From a bacterium SCSIO 12827 (GTDB taxonomy: Bacteria > Pseudomonadota > Alphaproteobacteria > Rhodospirillales > Casp-alpha2): a DNA stretch of 64,000 nt. This document shows, one piece after another, positions 19,604 to 28,567 of the stretch. The notes below the pieces were generated by a model. It was not told the origin of the DNA. It saw only the letters and a list, made by a program, of their open reading frames with translations, and made no database searches. Position 1 is the first letter of the stretch. Each line of letters opens with the position of its first letter. The DNA lies in the NCBI GenBank assembly GCA_024397995.1, contig CP073746.1:1302001-1366000 (forward strand), given 5' to 3'. A program made the position numbers and the translations under genes.

Positions 19604-20182
19604 TCAAGGGCCGAGAAAGTCCAATAACGCCTCATAGGCCTCGGTGACTTTCTTGAATTCTTCCTCCGCCGCCTTGGTGCCGCCGTTGGCGTCCGGATGA
19701 TGGCGCTTCACCAGTTCCTTGTATCTGGACTTCACGTCGTCAATGGTCACCGGGATTTCAAGGCCAAATACGGAAAGGGCCCGTGAGGTCTTTGGGTCGG
19801 TCTTGCGCGCGTCGGTCGCGCGCGGGTCCGCCTGGGGGCCTTGTGACCGCGCATTGGCGTCACGAATCGCGTCGTCATTGCCGAAGGGGTTGAAAATGCG
19901 TGAACGGGTGAACTTGGGGGCATCGCCAGCCCCCAGTTTCCAGGTCGGTCGCTGCCATACGGTGTCGTTGCGCACGTCCGCCTCGACCTGATCTTCGTCC
20001 ATGCCTTTGTAATAGTTCCAGTTGCGGTTGTACTCCCGGACATGGACCAGGCAGAACCAACGGTATTCGTTCAAGGCATCACGGGACCGCGGCGCCTTGA
20101 ATTCGGCATGGCCGTCGCATCCGGGCCATTCACAGACCGACTCCGCTTGGCGGGATTCGCGATTTTTAAGCAATTCACCCAT
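19604..20182 (-). CDS. J-domain protein upstream of cobS
   Basis: A 192-residue DnaJ-like co-chaperone with the J domain at the C-terminus rather than the N-terminus: VTIDDVKSRYKELVKRHHPDANGG contains the HPD motif that stimulates DnaK ATPase, followed by FKKVTEAYEALLDFL. The N-terminal half has CEWPGC and WFCLVHVREYNRNWNYYKGM, a cysteine/aromatic segment that is typical of this cobS-linked group and may bind a client. There are 93 bp between it and cobS. A role in assembling the CobS/CobT complex is plausible but inferred from location only. Confidence 0.9.
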   Translation of the reverse strand: MGELLKNRESRQAESVCEWPGCDGHAEFKAPRSRDALNEYRWFCLVHVREYNRNWNYYKGMDEDQVEADVRNDTVWQRPTWKLGAGDAPKFTRSRIFNPFGNDDAIRDANARSQGPQADPRATDARKTDPKTSRALSVFGLEIPVTIDDVKSRYKELVKRHHPDANGGTKAAEEEFKKVTEAYEALLDFLGP

Positions 20183-20512
20183 GACGACACTATGCGCGTG
20201 CCCTTTGTTTCAGACAAGACATGTGGATGTTACGGGGGCGAAAATGCACCCGGATTCCGTCGTTATCCGAAGGGTTGAAAAACAGACATATAACCTTCGT
20301 CTAACTTGAATTACCTTGCGTTATCCCTAATTCTGAAGGCAGTGAGCGGATGATTCCGCCATAACGTCGGTAATTTGGCGCCTTCATGTGGCGTCTGTGA
20401 ACCGGTGGGGGAAAGTTTTGGAGGCGGCAGTGCGATTTGTTCTGCTGGGGTGACAGGCGTAATGCGAGTATAATAATCGCCACATACAATAAAAGAGGGT
20501 GTCAATCGGACT
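20183..20512. other. 330-bp intergenic region between divergent genes
   Basis: This stretch is AT-richer than its surroundings. A TATAAT at 20469-20474 lies about 40 bp before the ribbon-helix-helix gene, but the nearest -35-like hexamer (GTGACA, 20450-20455) is only 13 bp away, so promoter status is weak. No tRNA, riboswitch or terminator fold was recognised. Confidence 0.4.
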
Positions 20513-20791
20513 ATGCAAAGCAAACTTATAAGCCGAAACGTGACCGTCAACGGCCGCAGAACCAGCCTGCGGCTTGAAAACGCAACGTGGGATGCTTTGG
20601 ATCAAATCTGTGAATGCGAAAAGACGACCGTTCACGAGCTCTGCTCGATGATCGAAAGCGTTCGCTTCGGCTCGTCCCGAACATCAACGGTGCGGGCCTT
20701 CATCGTGACCTATTTCCGTCTGGCGGCGAACCGTACCAGCATCGAAGTTGGAATTGCCGACAAGGCCCTGACGGCCTTCAAGACGACTTGA
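20513..20791 (+). CDS. Ribbon-helix-helix domain protein
   Basis: A 92-residue protein of the RHH_4 (PF13467) type. The beta strand RRTSLRLENATWDALDQICE is followed by a helix-turn-helix stretch KTTVHELCSMIES, the pattern of Arc/MetJ-like folds in which the strand pairs into the DNA major groove as a dimer. The C-terminal half (STVRAFIVTYFRLAA) is the family's extra helix. It probably binds DNA, but the family has no well-defined target. It is separated from DUF2889 by 13 bp in convergent orientation. Confidence 0.8.
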   Translation: MQSKLISRNVTVNGRRTSLRLENATWDALDQICECEKTTVHELCSMIESVRFGSSRTSTVRAFIVTYFRLAANRTSIEVGIADKALTAFKTT

Positions 20792-20804
20792 CGTCCGGGC
20801 CGGG

Positions 20805-21392
20805 TCAGCCGGCCTTCTTTCCTTCGGCCCCGGCGGGGCCATCACCATCTTCTTCATAGAATTCGGGCCAACGAACCTTAACCACAGGGCCGTTGCTGCG
20901 AAACGCATAGCAAGTATCAATCAAGGGTGATTTCTTGCCGGGGCCGGGTTCACCCCGCTTCTTGCGGGCGGGAAAAATGGTCTGGAATGCGGTCACCGCC
21001 ATGGGCCCCATCACGAGGTCGCGCAGATGGGTGCAGCCGTGCACGCCGCCCATGGCTTCGGCCACGGCCCTGCGCCAGCCCGGCCCGACTTTCAATCCGA
21101 CCAACTTGGAAAATGCCTGGGCGACGTCGCCGCACATGGAAAACGGGCTCGATTCCGTCGATGCTTCGGCGGCCGCGACCACCATGTCGCCGGTCAGGGT
21201 CAGGCGGATGAGCATGTCGTGAATGGGCTCGCCCGCCGCGATGCCGCCGCGATCATGGTTTTCAAAGGTATAGGTCTTGGTATCGGTCAGGCGGCCTTCG
21301 ATGTCCCACAGGCCATCGTCGCGCTCAAAGCCGAGACATTTAATGTCACGGGTGTGGATATGCTTGCGGGCGGCGGGTTTGCTGAGGGGCAT
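20805..21392 (-). CDS. DUF2889 domain protein
   Basis: The 195-residue protein matches DUF2889 (PF11136): the opening RKHIHTRDIKCLGFERDDGLWDIEGRLTDTK is characteristic, as are GEPIHDMLIRLTL and GVHGCTHLRDLV in the second half. The His/Cys/Thr cluster GCTHLRDL near residue 119 may be a metal or active site, but no activity is known for the family. A Lys/Glu-rich C-terminal tail follows. No operon partners are evident. Confidence 0.85.
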   Translation of the reverse strand: MPLSKPAARKHIHTRDIKCLGFERDDGLWDIEGRLTDTKTYTFENHDRGGIAAGEPIHDMLIRLTLTGDMVVAAAEASTESSPFSMCGDVAQAFSKLVGLKVGPGWRRAVAEAMGGVHGCTHLRDLVMGPMAVTAFQTIFPARKKRGEPGPGKKSPLIDTCYAFRSNGPVVKVRWPEFYEEDGDGPAGAEGKKAG

Positions 21393-21542
21393 GGGCGGGT
21401 TTCCTGTTAGGCGAGTTGAGGCCGCCGCTGGGAAGCGGGCGGGGCGTATCGTCCGATGACTTTATCGGCTGTCGGCCACGGGCGGCAAGAGATGCGGCGG
21501 GCCGCTGGCGGGCCCCCATGAAAAATAATTTATCTCAATAGA

Positions 21543-21992
21543 TTAGGCGCTGTACCGATCGCCAAAAACGAAGGCTTCCGTCTCGCGGATGTTCTCTTCC
21601 AAGCCTTCCTTGACGGCTTCGTAAAGATCTCGGATCGACACCATGGCGACGCATTTGCCGTCCTCGCCCACAACCGGAAGGTGGCGATAGCGGCGGGTCA
21701 GCATCAGTTCAAGCGCGTCCGAGGCCCGGTCGTTCGGCGCCAGGGTATCCGGATTGGCGGTCATGATGTCGCCGACCTTGATTTCGCTGGGGCGTTTGTT
21801 TTCCGCCACCACACGGCGGGACAGGTCACGTTCCGTCAAAATGCCGATCAACGCCTTGTTTGTATCCAACACGATGATCGCCGCGACATTGGCCGCAGTC
21901 ATGTCCTTGGCGGCCTGTTCCGCCGTGGCGTCGATGGTGGTCGCTGTCAGTTCCGTGCGCTGAACGATGTCCGGAATAATCTTGCGCTGCAT
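21543..21992 (-). CDS. Tandem CBS-domain protein
   Basis: A 149-residue stand-alone Bateman module. ATG 21992 has GAGAGGAAA upstream and is preferred to an in-frame start at 22046. The first CBS repeat (TIDATAEQAAKDMTAANVAAIIVLDTNKALIGILTERDLSRRVV) and the second (NDRASDALELMLTRRYRHLPVVGEDGKCVAMVSIRDL) each end in the usual TERDL/SIRDL ribose-phosphate-binding helix start. Such proteins bind adenosine nucleotides and act as energy sensors. The partner is unknown. Confidence 0.9.
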   Translation of the reverse strand: MQRKIIPDIVQRTELTATTIDATAEQAAKDMTAANVAAIIVLDTNKALIGILTERDLSRRVVAENKRPSEIKVGDIMTANPDTLAPNDRASDALELMLTRRYRHLPVVGEDGKCVAMVSIRDLYEAVKEGLEENIRETEAFVFGDRYSA

Positions 21993-22175
21993 CGGACGTT
22001 TCCTCTCGTTGACCGTGTTACCCGGACGTTTGCCGGGCTTTGCCACGGTGCGACAATTGTTGCGTCATTGTACGGGAATTGCACCGCCGGGTTAAGAATT
22101 AACGGATGCTCATGTTAACCGTTAACCGGCCGATACATCGGGGCGCGATCATGCATCCCGTCTTGGGGCGGCAGG

Positions 22176-23453
22176 TCAGTCGGTGGCTTCGCCGGGTTTG
22201 GGCGGGGTCACGCGCAGGCGGGTGATTTGATGACGCTGACGGGCCACGATGTCGATGCGGAAACCGAACAGGCGGAATGACTGGCCGACCTCGGGAATGC
22301 GCCGGGCTTCGTGCAACACCAGACCCGCGACGGTCGCGGCTTCTTCGTCGGGCAGGCGCCATTCATACTGGCGGTTGAGGTCGCGGATCGTCACCGTGCC
22401 GTCGACCAGATACGATCCGTCGTTCTGGGGTTCGACCCCGGCGACGCTCAGGTCGTGCTCATCGTCGATGTTCCCGACGATTTCCTCGATGATGTCCTCA
22501 AGGGTCACGATGCCCTGCAGGCTGCCGTATTCGTCGACGACCAGGGCGAAATGCTCGCGCCGTTCACGGAACGCTTCCATCTGATCTAGCAGCGGTGTGG
22601 TCTCCGGAATGAACCAGGGTTCGGCGGCAATTGCCTTGATGTCGAGATTCGAAAGGTCTTCTCCGGCGGCGTTGACGGCGCGGAACAGGGCCTTGGCATG
22701 CAGAACGCCGATGATGTTGTCCGGCTCGTCCCGCCACAGGGGGACACGAGTATAGGGGCCGTCAAGTACGGCCGCGATCAGTTCCGCCGCGGGCAGGCCG
22801 GCGTCCAGGGTGTGCACGCTGGACCGATGGATCATGATTTCCCCGACTTCGACGTCGGCCAGGTCGAGGACGTTGCGCAGCATCACCCGCTCAAGGCCCG
22901 TTTCCTCGTCGCCGGTGTGCAGTTCGATGGCGCCGCGCAGTTCTTCCTCGGGCTCGTGTTCGGCATCGTCGGACGCGCGGATGTCGATGCCGCACATATG
23001 AAACAGGCCGCGCACGATAAGCTCGACCGTGCGCGTTATCGGCGACAGAAAGGCGACCAGTATCCTGACCGGCGTGCTGACCGCGAGGGCCACCGTGTTG
23101 GCGTTTTTAATGGCGTAGGTCTTCGGCATGACTTCGGCGAAGATCAGCACCAGAAGGGTCATGACCAGGGTCGCATAGGCGACACCGGCCTCGCCGAAAT
23201 AGGTGATCAGCAGGCTGGTCGCCAGCGACGAGGCCAGGATGTTGACCAGGTTGTTGCCGAGCAGGATGGCGCCGATCAGGCGCTCCTTCTGGTCATACAG
23301 CCGGTTGACCACCGCCGCCCGCTTGTCGCCGCCCTGTTCCAGACGGTGCATCAGCGGTTGCGAACTGGCGGTCAATGCCGTTTCCGAGCCCGAAAAGAAC
23401 GCCGACATCAAAAGCAGGAAAAAGATGATGATCAGGCTTGTTTCGTCTTCCAT
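22176..23453 (-). CDS. CorC/HlyC family DUF21 and CBS membrane protein
   Basis: The 425-residue product has the CNNM/CorC architecture: a DUF21 membrane domain with four hydrophobic segments at about residues 5-150 (SAFFSGSETALTASS at the start is the family's SGSE signature), a pair of CBS domains at about 200-330 (VGEIMIHRSSVHTLDAG and FALVVDEYGSLQGIVTLEDIIEEIVG), and a C-terminal CorC/HlyC domain. The family is linked to Mg2+/Co2+ export. It follows aroB by 60 bp on the same strand and is probably cotranscribed with aroK-aroB. Confidence 0.9.
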   Translation of the reverse strand: MEDETSLIIIFFLLLMSAFFSGSETALTASSQPLMHRLEQGGDKRAAVVNRLYDQKERLIGAILLGNNLVNILASSLATSLLITYFGEAGVAYATLVMTLLVLIFAEVMPKTYAIKNANTVALAVSTPVRILVAFLSPITRTVELIVRGLFHMCGIDIRASDDAEHEPEEELRGAIELHTGDEETGLERVMLRNVLDLADVEVGEIMIHRSSVHTLDAGLPAAELIAAVLDGPYTRVPLWRDEPDNIIGVLHAKALFRAVNAAGEDLSNLDIKAIAAEPWFIPETTPLLDQMEAFRERREHFALVVDEYGSLQGIVTLEDIIEEIVGNIDDEHDLSVAGVEPQNDGSYLVDGTVTIRDLNRQYEWRLPDEEAATVAGLVLHEARRIPEVGQSFRLFGFRIDIVARQRHQITRLRVTPPKPGEATD

Positions 23454-23513
23454 GACTTCCGCTCATTCAATGTGCCGGGTGGTGCCTTGGGCGCGCCGGC
23501 GGGTGGGCCCGGG

Positions 23514-24650
23514 TCAGCCCCGGGCACTGAGGAATTCGTTGAGGACATCGGCCACCGGGCCGGTCGGCACGTCGTGTTCGATGAACGCCTCGCCGATGGC
23601 CCGGGCCAGGATGAAGGTCAGCTTGCCGTCCTCGGTCTTCTTGTCCTTCATCATGTGCCCCAGCAGGCGGTCCGCCGTCCAGCCGCGGGTGTCGAGGCGC
23701 GAGAGGTCGCCCGGCAGGCCGGTGGCGTCAAGGTGGGCGCGAAGCCGCGCCGCGTCGTTGCCTTTGCAATGCCCCAGGCGGTTCGCCAGGGTCAGTGCCA
23801 TGACCATGCCGATGGCCACGGCTTCGCCGTGCAGCAGGCCGCCGCCGTAGCCGGTCTCGGCCTCCAGCGCGTGGCCGAAGGTATGCCCCAGATTGAGCAA
23901 CGCACGCTGTCCTTGTTCCGTTTCGTCGGCGCTGACGATGCGCGCCTTGGCGTCACAGCAGGTCAGGATGGCGCGGCGGCGGGCCGCGGCGTCCCCTGCC
24001 AACACGGCGGGACCATTGCCTTCCAGCCAATCGAAGAAATCGGGCATGTCGATGACGCCGTATTTCACGACCTCGGCATAGCCGGCCTGCAGTTCGCGGG
24101 GGGGCAGGGTGTCGAGCACGCCTGTATCGGCAAGAACCAGACGCGGCTGATAGAAAGCGCCCACCAGGTTCTTGCCTTGGGCCGTGTTAATGGCGGTCTT
24201 ACCCCCGACCGATGAATCGACCTGGGCCAGCAGGGTTGTCGGGACCTGGACGAAATCAATGCCACGCAGGGTCAGCGCCGCGCAGACGCCGGTCAGATCG
24301 CCGATGACGCCGCCGCCGAGGGCGATCAAGGTCGTCTTGCGGTCGATTCCGCTGGCCAGCAGGTCGCCGATGACCTGTTCAAGATGGGCGAAATCCTTGG
24401 TCTGCTCGCCGGGTTCCAGAATGATCGTGCGGCTGGCGATGTCGGCGCCGGCCAGCGCCGTTTCCAGGGTCGCAAGATGTCCGGCGTCGGCGACGTTGCG
24501 GTCGGTGATCACGGCCACCCGGCGGGACCGCAACACGGGCGCGATCAGGCGCCCGGCATCTGCCAGCAGGCCCGCACCGATCAGGATGTCGTAGCTGCGT
24601 TCGCCCAGGTCGACGCCCAGGCGTTCGATCGTCGTGCCGTCAATGGTCAT
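23514..24650 (-). CDS. aroB: 3-Dehydroquinate synthase
   Basis: Second step of the shikimate pathway; converts DAHP to 3-dehydroquinate with NAD and a divalent metal. The 378 residues show ALGGGVIGDLTGVCAALTLRGIDFVQVPTTLLAQVDSSVGGKTAIN, cut here into the motifs GGGVIGD, PTTLLAQVDSSVGGKT, and the metal-binding LLNLGHTFGHALE and GGLLHGEAVAIG. Its ATG overlaps the aroK stop as ATGA. Confidence 0.97.
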   Translation of the reverse strand: MTIDGTTIERLGVDLGERSYDILIGAGLLADAGRLIAPVLRSRRVAVITDRNVADAGHLATLETALAGADIASRTIILEPGEQTKDFAHLEQVIGDLLASGIDRKTTLIALGGGVIGDLTGVCAALTLRGIDFVQVPTTLLAQVDSSVGGKTAINTAQGKNLVGAFYQPRLVLADTGVLDTLPPRELQAGYAEVVKYGVIDMPDFFDWLEGNGPAVLAGDAAARRRAILTCCDAKARIVSADETEQGQRALLNLGHTFGHALEAETGYGGGLLHGEAVAIGMVMALTLANRLGHCKGNDAARLRAHLDATGLPGDLSRLDTRGWTADRLLGHMMKDKKTEDGKLTFILARAIGEAFIEHDVPTGPVADVLNEFLSARG

Positions 24651-25189
24651 GCTGTGCCGTCCGTCAGTTTTTCAATGATCTTGTCGGCGGTCTTTTCCGG
24701 GGTTTCATCGACGCTTTCAATGATGATATCCGCCTGTTCGTACACAGGATAACGCTCATTTATCAATTGCTTCAGTTTCTCCGTGGGATCCGTGCCCTTT
24801 AGCAACGGCCGCCCGGCGGCCCGCCGTTTGGTGCGGCGCTCCAAAATCGCCAGATCGGCGCGCAGCCAGACGCTGATCGCTGCCTCGGCGATGCGCGCAC
24901 GGGTGCGCGGGTTCATGAAGGCGCCGCCGCCGGACGACAGAATCATCGGCGGGCCGTTCAACAGGCGGTCGATGACCCGTTCCTCGACGTCGCGGAACGC
25001 CGGTTCGCCGTAGATTTCGAAGATATCCTCGATACTGCAGCCGGCGGCAGTTTCCACTTCGTCGTCGGAATCGATGAACGGTAAGTCAAGTTTGGCGGCC
25101 AAGATCCGGCCGACGGAACTTTTCCCGGCGCCCATAAGGCCGACCAAGACGATAGTTTTTTGTTGTTTTTGAATGGGTTGAGAAGACAT
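24647..25189 (-). CDS. aroK: Shikimate kinase
   Basis: Phosphorylates shikimate with ATP. The 180 residues carry the P-loop GLMGAGKSSVGR at about residue 17, the shikimate-binding DSDDEVE and GEPAFRDVEERV, and GGGAFMNPRTR. RPLL at the lid follows the expected pattern. It begins the aroK-aroB-corC series, with overlapping stop and start codons to aroB. The start ATG at 25189 fits the family with a short N-terminal extension. Confidence 0.96.
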   Translation of the reverse strand: MSSQPIQKQQKTIVLVGLMGAGKSSVGRILAAKLDLPFIDSDDEVETAAGCSIEDIFEIYGEPAFRDVEERVIDRLLNGPPMILSSGGGAFMNPRTRARIAEAAISVWLRADLAILERRTKRRAAGRPLLKGTDPTEKLKQLINERYPVYEQADIIIESVDETPEKTADKIIEKLTDGTA

Positions 25190-25389
25190 GGACCTGTAAC
25201 TTGTGGGCTGCGGATGGCGTCGGGCGGGCGGCGTTGAAAGCGGGGGGACGAGCCGATAAACTCCGGCCTGCCCGCCGCCGCCGGAAAAATGCCATAGTCA
25301 CAGTCTAGCAGAAAGCCTGAAGACAGTGGCAAACCCCGATCCGACGGTCACCAAGATCACCCGCGAAGACGAATAGGCCCGCCCTCCCG

Positions 25390-25530
25390 ATGAAAAGTAT
25401 TTCCAAGATCATCCTCATCCTCGCCCTGGCCTTGGTGCTGGGCGGCGGGACGTTCCTGGTTACCTGGGATTTCCCCGCGCCGTCCAAGGACGTGACGAAA
25501 GTTCTCCCCGATGACCGGTTCCCGCGCTAA
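25390..25530 (+). CDS. 46-residue single-span membrane peptide
   Basis: A short gene starting MKSISKIILILALALVLGGG, giving one hydrophobic helix at about residues 5-24, then a WDFPAPSKDVTKVLPDDRFPR periplasmic tail. Codon use is like that of the neighbours. It overlaps the next gene by 20 nt in a different frame, which suggests translational coupling, and is divergent from aroK. The Pro-rich tail and small size resemble other short membrane peptides placed before large exported proteins. I cannot assign a role. No strong ribosome-binding site is visible. Confidence 0.7.
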   Translation: MKSISKIILILALALVLGGGTFLVTWDFPAPSKDVTKVLPDDRFPR

Positions 25531-27598
25531 GCGCCCGGTTTCGGTATCGCGGCTGGCTGCCTTCGCGGTGGCGCCGTTGTTGCTGATCACCCCGTTAAGC
25601 CATCCGCAGGCCCAGGCGCCTGCGGCGGATGCGCCGGCGGCCCTGCTGCCGGGCGCACAACCGCCTGTTGCTGAGCCGGTGGCCCTGCAGCCGCCGGCCG
25701 CGCTGGCGCCGCCGCGGGCCCTGAAACCACAGGCACCCGCAGCCCCCGTTCAACCCCCGGCGGGCCTAGGGGCGGCCCGGCCAGCGCCGGGCGCGCCTTC
25801 GGGCGGTGAACCGGGGGTTCAGGTCGATACCCTGGATAAAGTCGATCCGGAGACGGCGGGCGTCATCGGCCCCGACGAAGGCGGCCTGGGCTTCGATCTC
25901 TGGCAGGGCGCTGATCGCGCCTATGTCGCGGCCCTGATGACGAACCTGCCCGTGCGGGCACCTTCGCCGGTGATGCGTGCATTGATGCGCCGGCTGCTGT
26001 TGACCGCGGCCCAGCCCCCTGCCTTGGCCAAACCGGCTGAGGGTGATGGCGCGGATGCGGTCAAGACGAAACCGGTCAGTCTGATTACCCTGCGCGTGCA
26101 ACAGCTTGCCGCCATGGGGGACGTCGCCGGGGTTGGCGACCTGCTGGCGGCGATCCCCGGCAGCATCACCGATCCGGCCTTGCTGCAGGTTGAAGCCAAC
26201 GCCCGTTTCCTGGCCAATGACAATGCCCGTGCCTGCGGCATCACGGCACATCAAATTCAGGCGGGGGGGGGGCCTTACTGGCAGAAGGCGATGATTTTCT
26301 GCCAGATCCTGGCTGGCGAGCCGGAAAAGGCGGAAATCGGCCTTTCCATGCTCAACGAACTGGGGGCAAGGGACCCGGCGTTCTATGCCCTGAGCGACCG
26401 CCTATTGGGCGGCACGACCGGGGAATTGACCACGGTGACCGAAGCCGATGGCCTGTTGCTGGCCATGGCGCGGGCGGCCAAAACGCCGTTGCCGGCCGAC
26501 GCCACGCGGTCAGACCGTCCGGGCGTGTTGCGCGCCATCGCCGTCAACCCAAACGTGGGACCGGATATCCGCCTGGAAGCCGCCGAGCGTGCCGAGGCCG
26601 CCGGAGCCCTCGATACCGAGGCCCTGCGCCAGCTCTATTCCAGCGTCACCTTCGATCCGGGCGACCTCAAACGCTCGTTGTCGCGGGCCGACGAAATCGG
26701 CGGGCCCGTCGCCCGCGCGCTGCTCTACCATTCCGCCTTGTCGCAGACCGTGCCGACGGCCCAGGCCGAGATCATCGACAAGGCGCTCAAGATTGCCGTC
26801 GGCGAAGGCCGCTATGGCGCCGCCGCGCGGGTGTTTCATCCGCTGGTATCGAAAATTCCACCGTCGGCGGACCTGTTGTGGTTCGCCCCGGACGCGGTAC
26901 GTTTGATGTTGTCGACGGATGATCCCACGGGTGCCGAAGCCTGGTTCAAGCTGCTGCAGGCGAGTGCATTGTTCCAGGACGACAGCCGCAACCTGCTGAT
27001 CCGCATGACGCCGCTGGTCCGGCTGGTCGGGACCATGGGGCTGGAGAACGAGCCCCGTGATCTAAGTGTCTGGTGGCGTTCGATCGCGGGCGAGAAAGAC
27101 GCCGCCCGCCGGGCGGCGCTGCTCTATGCGCTGCTTGATGGTCTGGGCGAGGATGTGCCGCTCGACGCTTGGCAGGCGATGGGGCCGGTGATCGGCCATG
27201 CATCGGCGGAAACGGTCCACCCGGCGCTGTGGTTCCGCCTGTTGTCCGTGACCGACAAGGTGGCCGCATGGACCGCCGAACGCGAAGCCCGTGAAACCGC
27301 CGCTGAATCATCGGCGGCCCTTGACGTGGCGCAGGCCGCGCCGACGGGCGAGCCCATGCGTGAGGCGCAACTCGGCACAACCGACGTGCTGCCGGCACCC
27401 ACCGTGGCCGATGAAACGGTTCTGCCGCCCCATCGCGGCGAGGTCATCCTGATGGTGTTGGCGGCGATCGGCGATGGCGGCACGGCGCGGGCTCAGGCTC
27501 AGGTTCTGCGTCAGGCGGTGATCAGCCTGCGCGCCATCGGCCTTGATCAGGAAGCCCATGACCTGGCGCTGGAGGCCGCGCTCGCGGCGGGCCTGTAA
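25511..27598 (+). CDS. Large exported helical-repeat protein
   Basis: A 695-residue protein of unknown function. It has a signal-like N-terminus (RLAAFAVAPLLLITPLSHPQAQA), a Pro/Ala-rich linker at about residues 38-105, and a long Ala/Leu/Asp-rich helical body. That body has weak, TPR- or SEL1-like pairs of helices (ITLRVQQLAAMGDVAGVGDLLAAIPG; YWQKAMIFCQILAGEPEKAEIGLSML). Only two or three Cys are present. It overlaps the 46-residue peptide gene upstream and is followed 32 bp later by xerD. A periplasmic scaffold role is the simplest guess, with no direct evidence. Confidence 0.75.
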   Translation: MTGSRAKRPVSVSRLAAFAVAPLLLITPLSHPQAQAPAADAPAALLPGAQPPVAEPVALQPPAALAPPRALKPQAPAAPVQPPAGLGAARPAPGAPSGGEPGVQVDTLDKVDPETAGVIGPDEGGLGFDLWQGADRAYVAALMTNLPVRAPSPVMRALMRRLLLTAAQPPALAKPAEGDGADAVKTKPVSLITLRVQQLAAMGDVAGVGDLLAAIPGSITDPALLQVEANARFLANDNARACGITAHQIQAGGGPYWQKAMIFCQILAGEPEKAEIGLSMLNELGARDPAFYALSDRLLGGTTGELTTVTEADGLLLAMARAAKTPLPADATRSDRPGVLRAIAVNPNVGPDIRLEAAERAEAAGALDTEALRQLYSSVTFDPGDLKRSLSRADEIGGPVARALLYHSALSQTVPTAQAEIIDKALKIAVGEGRYGAAARVFHPLVSKIPPSADLLWFAPDAVRLMLSTDDPTGAEAWFKLLQASALFQDDSRNLLIRMTPLVRLVGTMGLENEPRDLSVWWRSIAGEKDAARRAALLYALLDGLGEDVPLDAWQAMGPVIGHASAETVHPALWFRLLSVTDKVAAWTAEREARETAAESSAALDVAQAAPTGEPMREAQLGTTDVLPAPTVADETVLPPHRGEVILMVLAAIGDGGTARAQAQVLRQAVISLRAIGLDQEAHDLALEAALAAGL

Positions 27599-27630
27599 TC
27601 CCGGCGGAAACTCGCGAAGGGAGGCAACTC

Positions 27631-28545
27631 CTGTCCCGTTACATCAGCCTATTTCTCGACATGCTGGCCGCCGAAAGAGGTGCGGCCCGTAATACGATTG
27701 AATCCTACGGCCGGGATCTGGACGACTTCGCGTCGTTCTGCGCCCGGCGCAAGACGGCCGCCGACGCGGCCGGCCCGGATGACGTCACGGCCTATATGAA
27801 GCGCCTTTCGGGTGCAGGCATGGCGGCCAGTACCCAGGCCCGGCGGTTGTCGGCCCTGCGTCAATTCTTTCGCTTCCTGCAGGCGGAACGCATCCGCGAC
27901 GACGATCCGACACAGGCTGTTGATGCGCCGCGTCAGGCGCGCTCACTGCCCAAATACCTGAGTGAGGAAGAGGTCGAACGCCTGCTGACCGCGGCCCGCG
28001 AACGGCCGGGTGCTGACGGCCTGCGCACGGCGGCCTTGCTGGAAGTGCTTTACGCCACGGGTCTTCGCGTGTCGGAACTGGTCGGCCTGCCCATGGCGGC
28101 GGTCGCCCGCGACGGACGGGTGCTGATCGTGCGCGGCAAGGGCGGGAAGGAACGCATGGTGCCCATCGGTGGCCCGGCGCGCGATGCCCTTGGCGATTAT
28201 CTGGCCGTGCGCGACGGGTTTTTGGGCAAGGACAAGGATGCGCGGGCGGCCTTCCTGTTTCCGTCCCGTGCGCAACAGGGCCATCTGACGCGCGCCCGTT
28301 TCGGGCAGATTCTCAAGGAACTGGCGGTTGCCGCCGGCATTCCGCCGAAACGGGTATCACCGCACGTCCTGCGTCATTCCTTCGCCAGTCATCTGTTGGC
28401 CCACGGCGCCGATCTGCGGTCCCTGCAGCAGATGCTGGGTCATGCAGACATCTCGACCACGCAGATCTACACCCATGTCCTGGAAGAGCGCCTGAAGGCG
28501 CTGGTTGACCAAGCCCATCCCTTGGCCAAGGCCCCCCTGGATTAG
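27631..28545 (+). CDS. xerD: Tyrosine recombinase XerD, apparent CTG start
   Basis: Site-specific recombinase that, with XerC, resolves chromosome dimers at dif. Catalytic residues are visible: ATGLRVSEL (first Arg), RGKGGKERMVP (Lys), SPHVLRHSFASHLL (HxxR), LGHADISTTQIYTHV (His and the Tyr nucleophile). The first ATG (27661) would start inside the N-terminal helix at MLAAERGAARNT, about ten residues short of the family start. CTG at 27631 has GGGAGG 6 nt before it and gives LSRYISLFLDMLAAE, 304 residues, so CTG is the better start. Normally next to accA in relatives; here it is not. Confidence 0.93.
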   Translation: MSRYISLFLDMLAAERGAARNTIESYGRDLDDFASFCARRKTAADAAGPDDVTAYMKRLSGAGMAASTQARRLSALRQFFRFLQAERIRDDDPTQAVDAPRQARSLPKYLSEEEVERLLTAARERPGADGLRTAALLEVLYATGLRVSELVGLPMAAVARDGRVLIVRGKGGKERMVPIGGPARDALGDYLAVRDGFLGKDKDARAAFLFPSRAQQGHLTRARFGQILKELAVAAGIPPKRVSPHVLRHSFASHLLAHGADLRSLQQMLGHADISTTQIYTHVLEERLKALVDQAHPLAKAPLD

Positions 28546-28567
28546 GTGGAGAGGGGCAGTCTATCCC

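Noticed and set aside
22698-24215. A long open frame antisense to the CorC/HlyC and aroB genes
   Set aside because: It lies opposite two clearly identified genes; GC-rich codon bias produces such antisense frames, and the translation has no recognisable motif.
25326-25376. A 16-codon frame with GTG start upstream of the 46-residue peptide gene
   Set aside because: It is too short to judge and lacks a clear ribosome-binding site; it may be chance.
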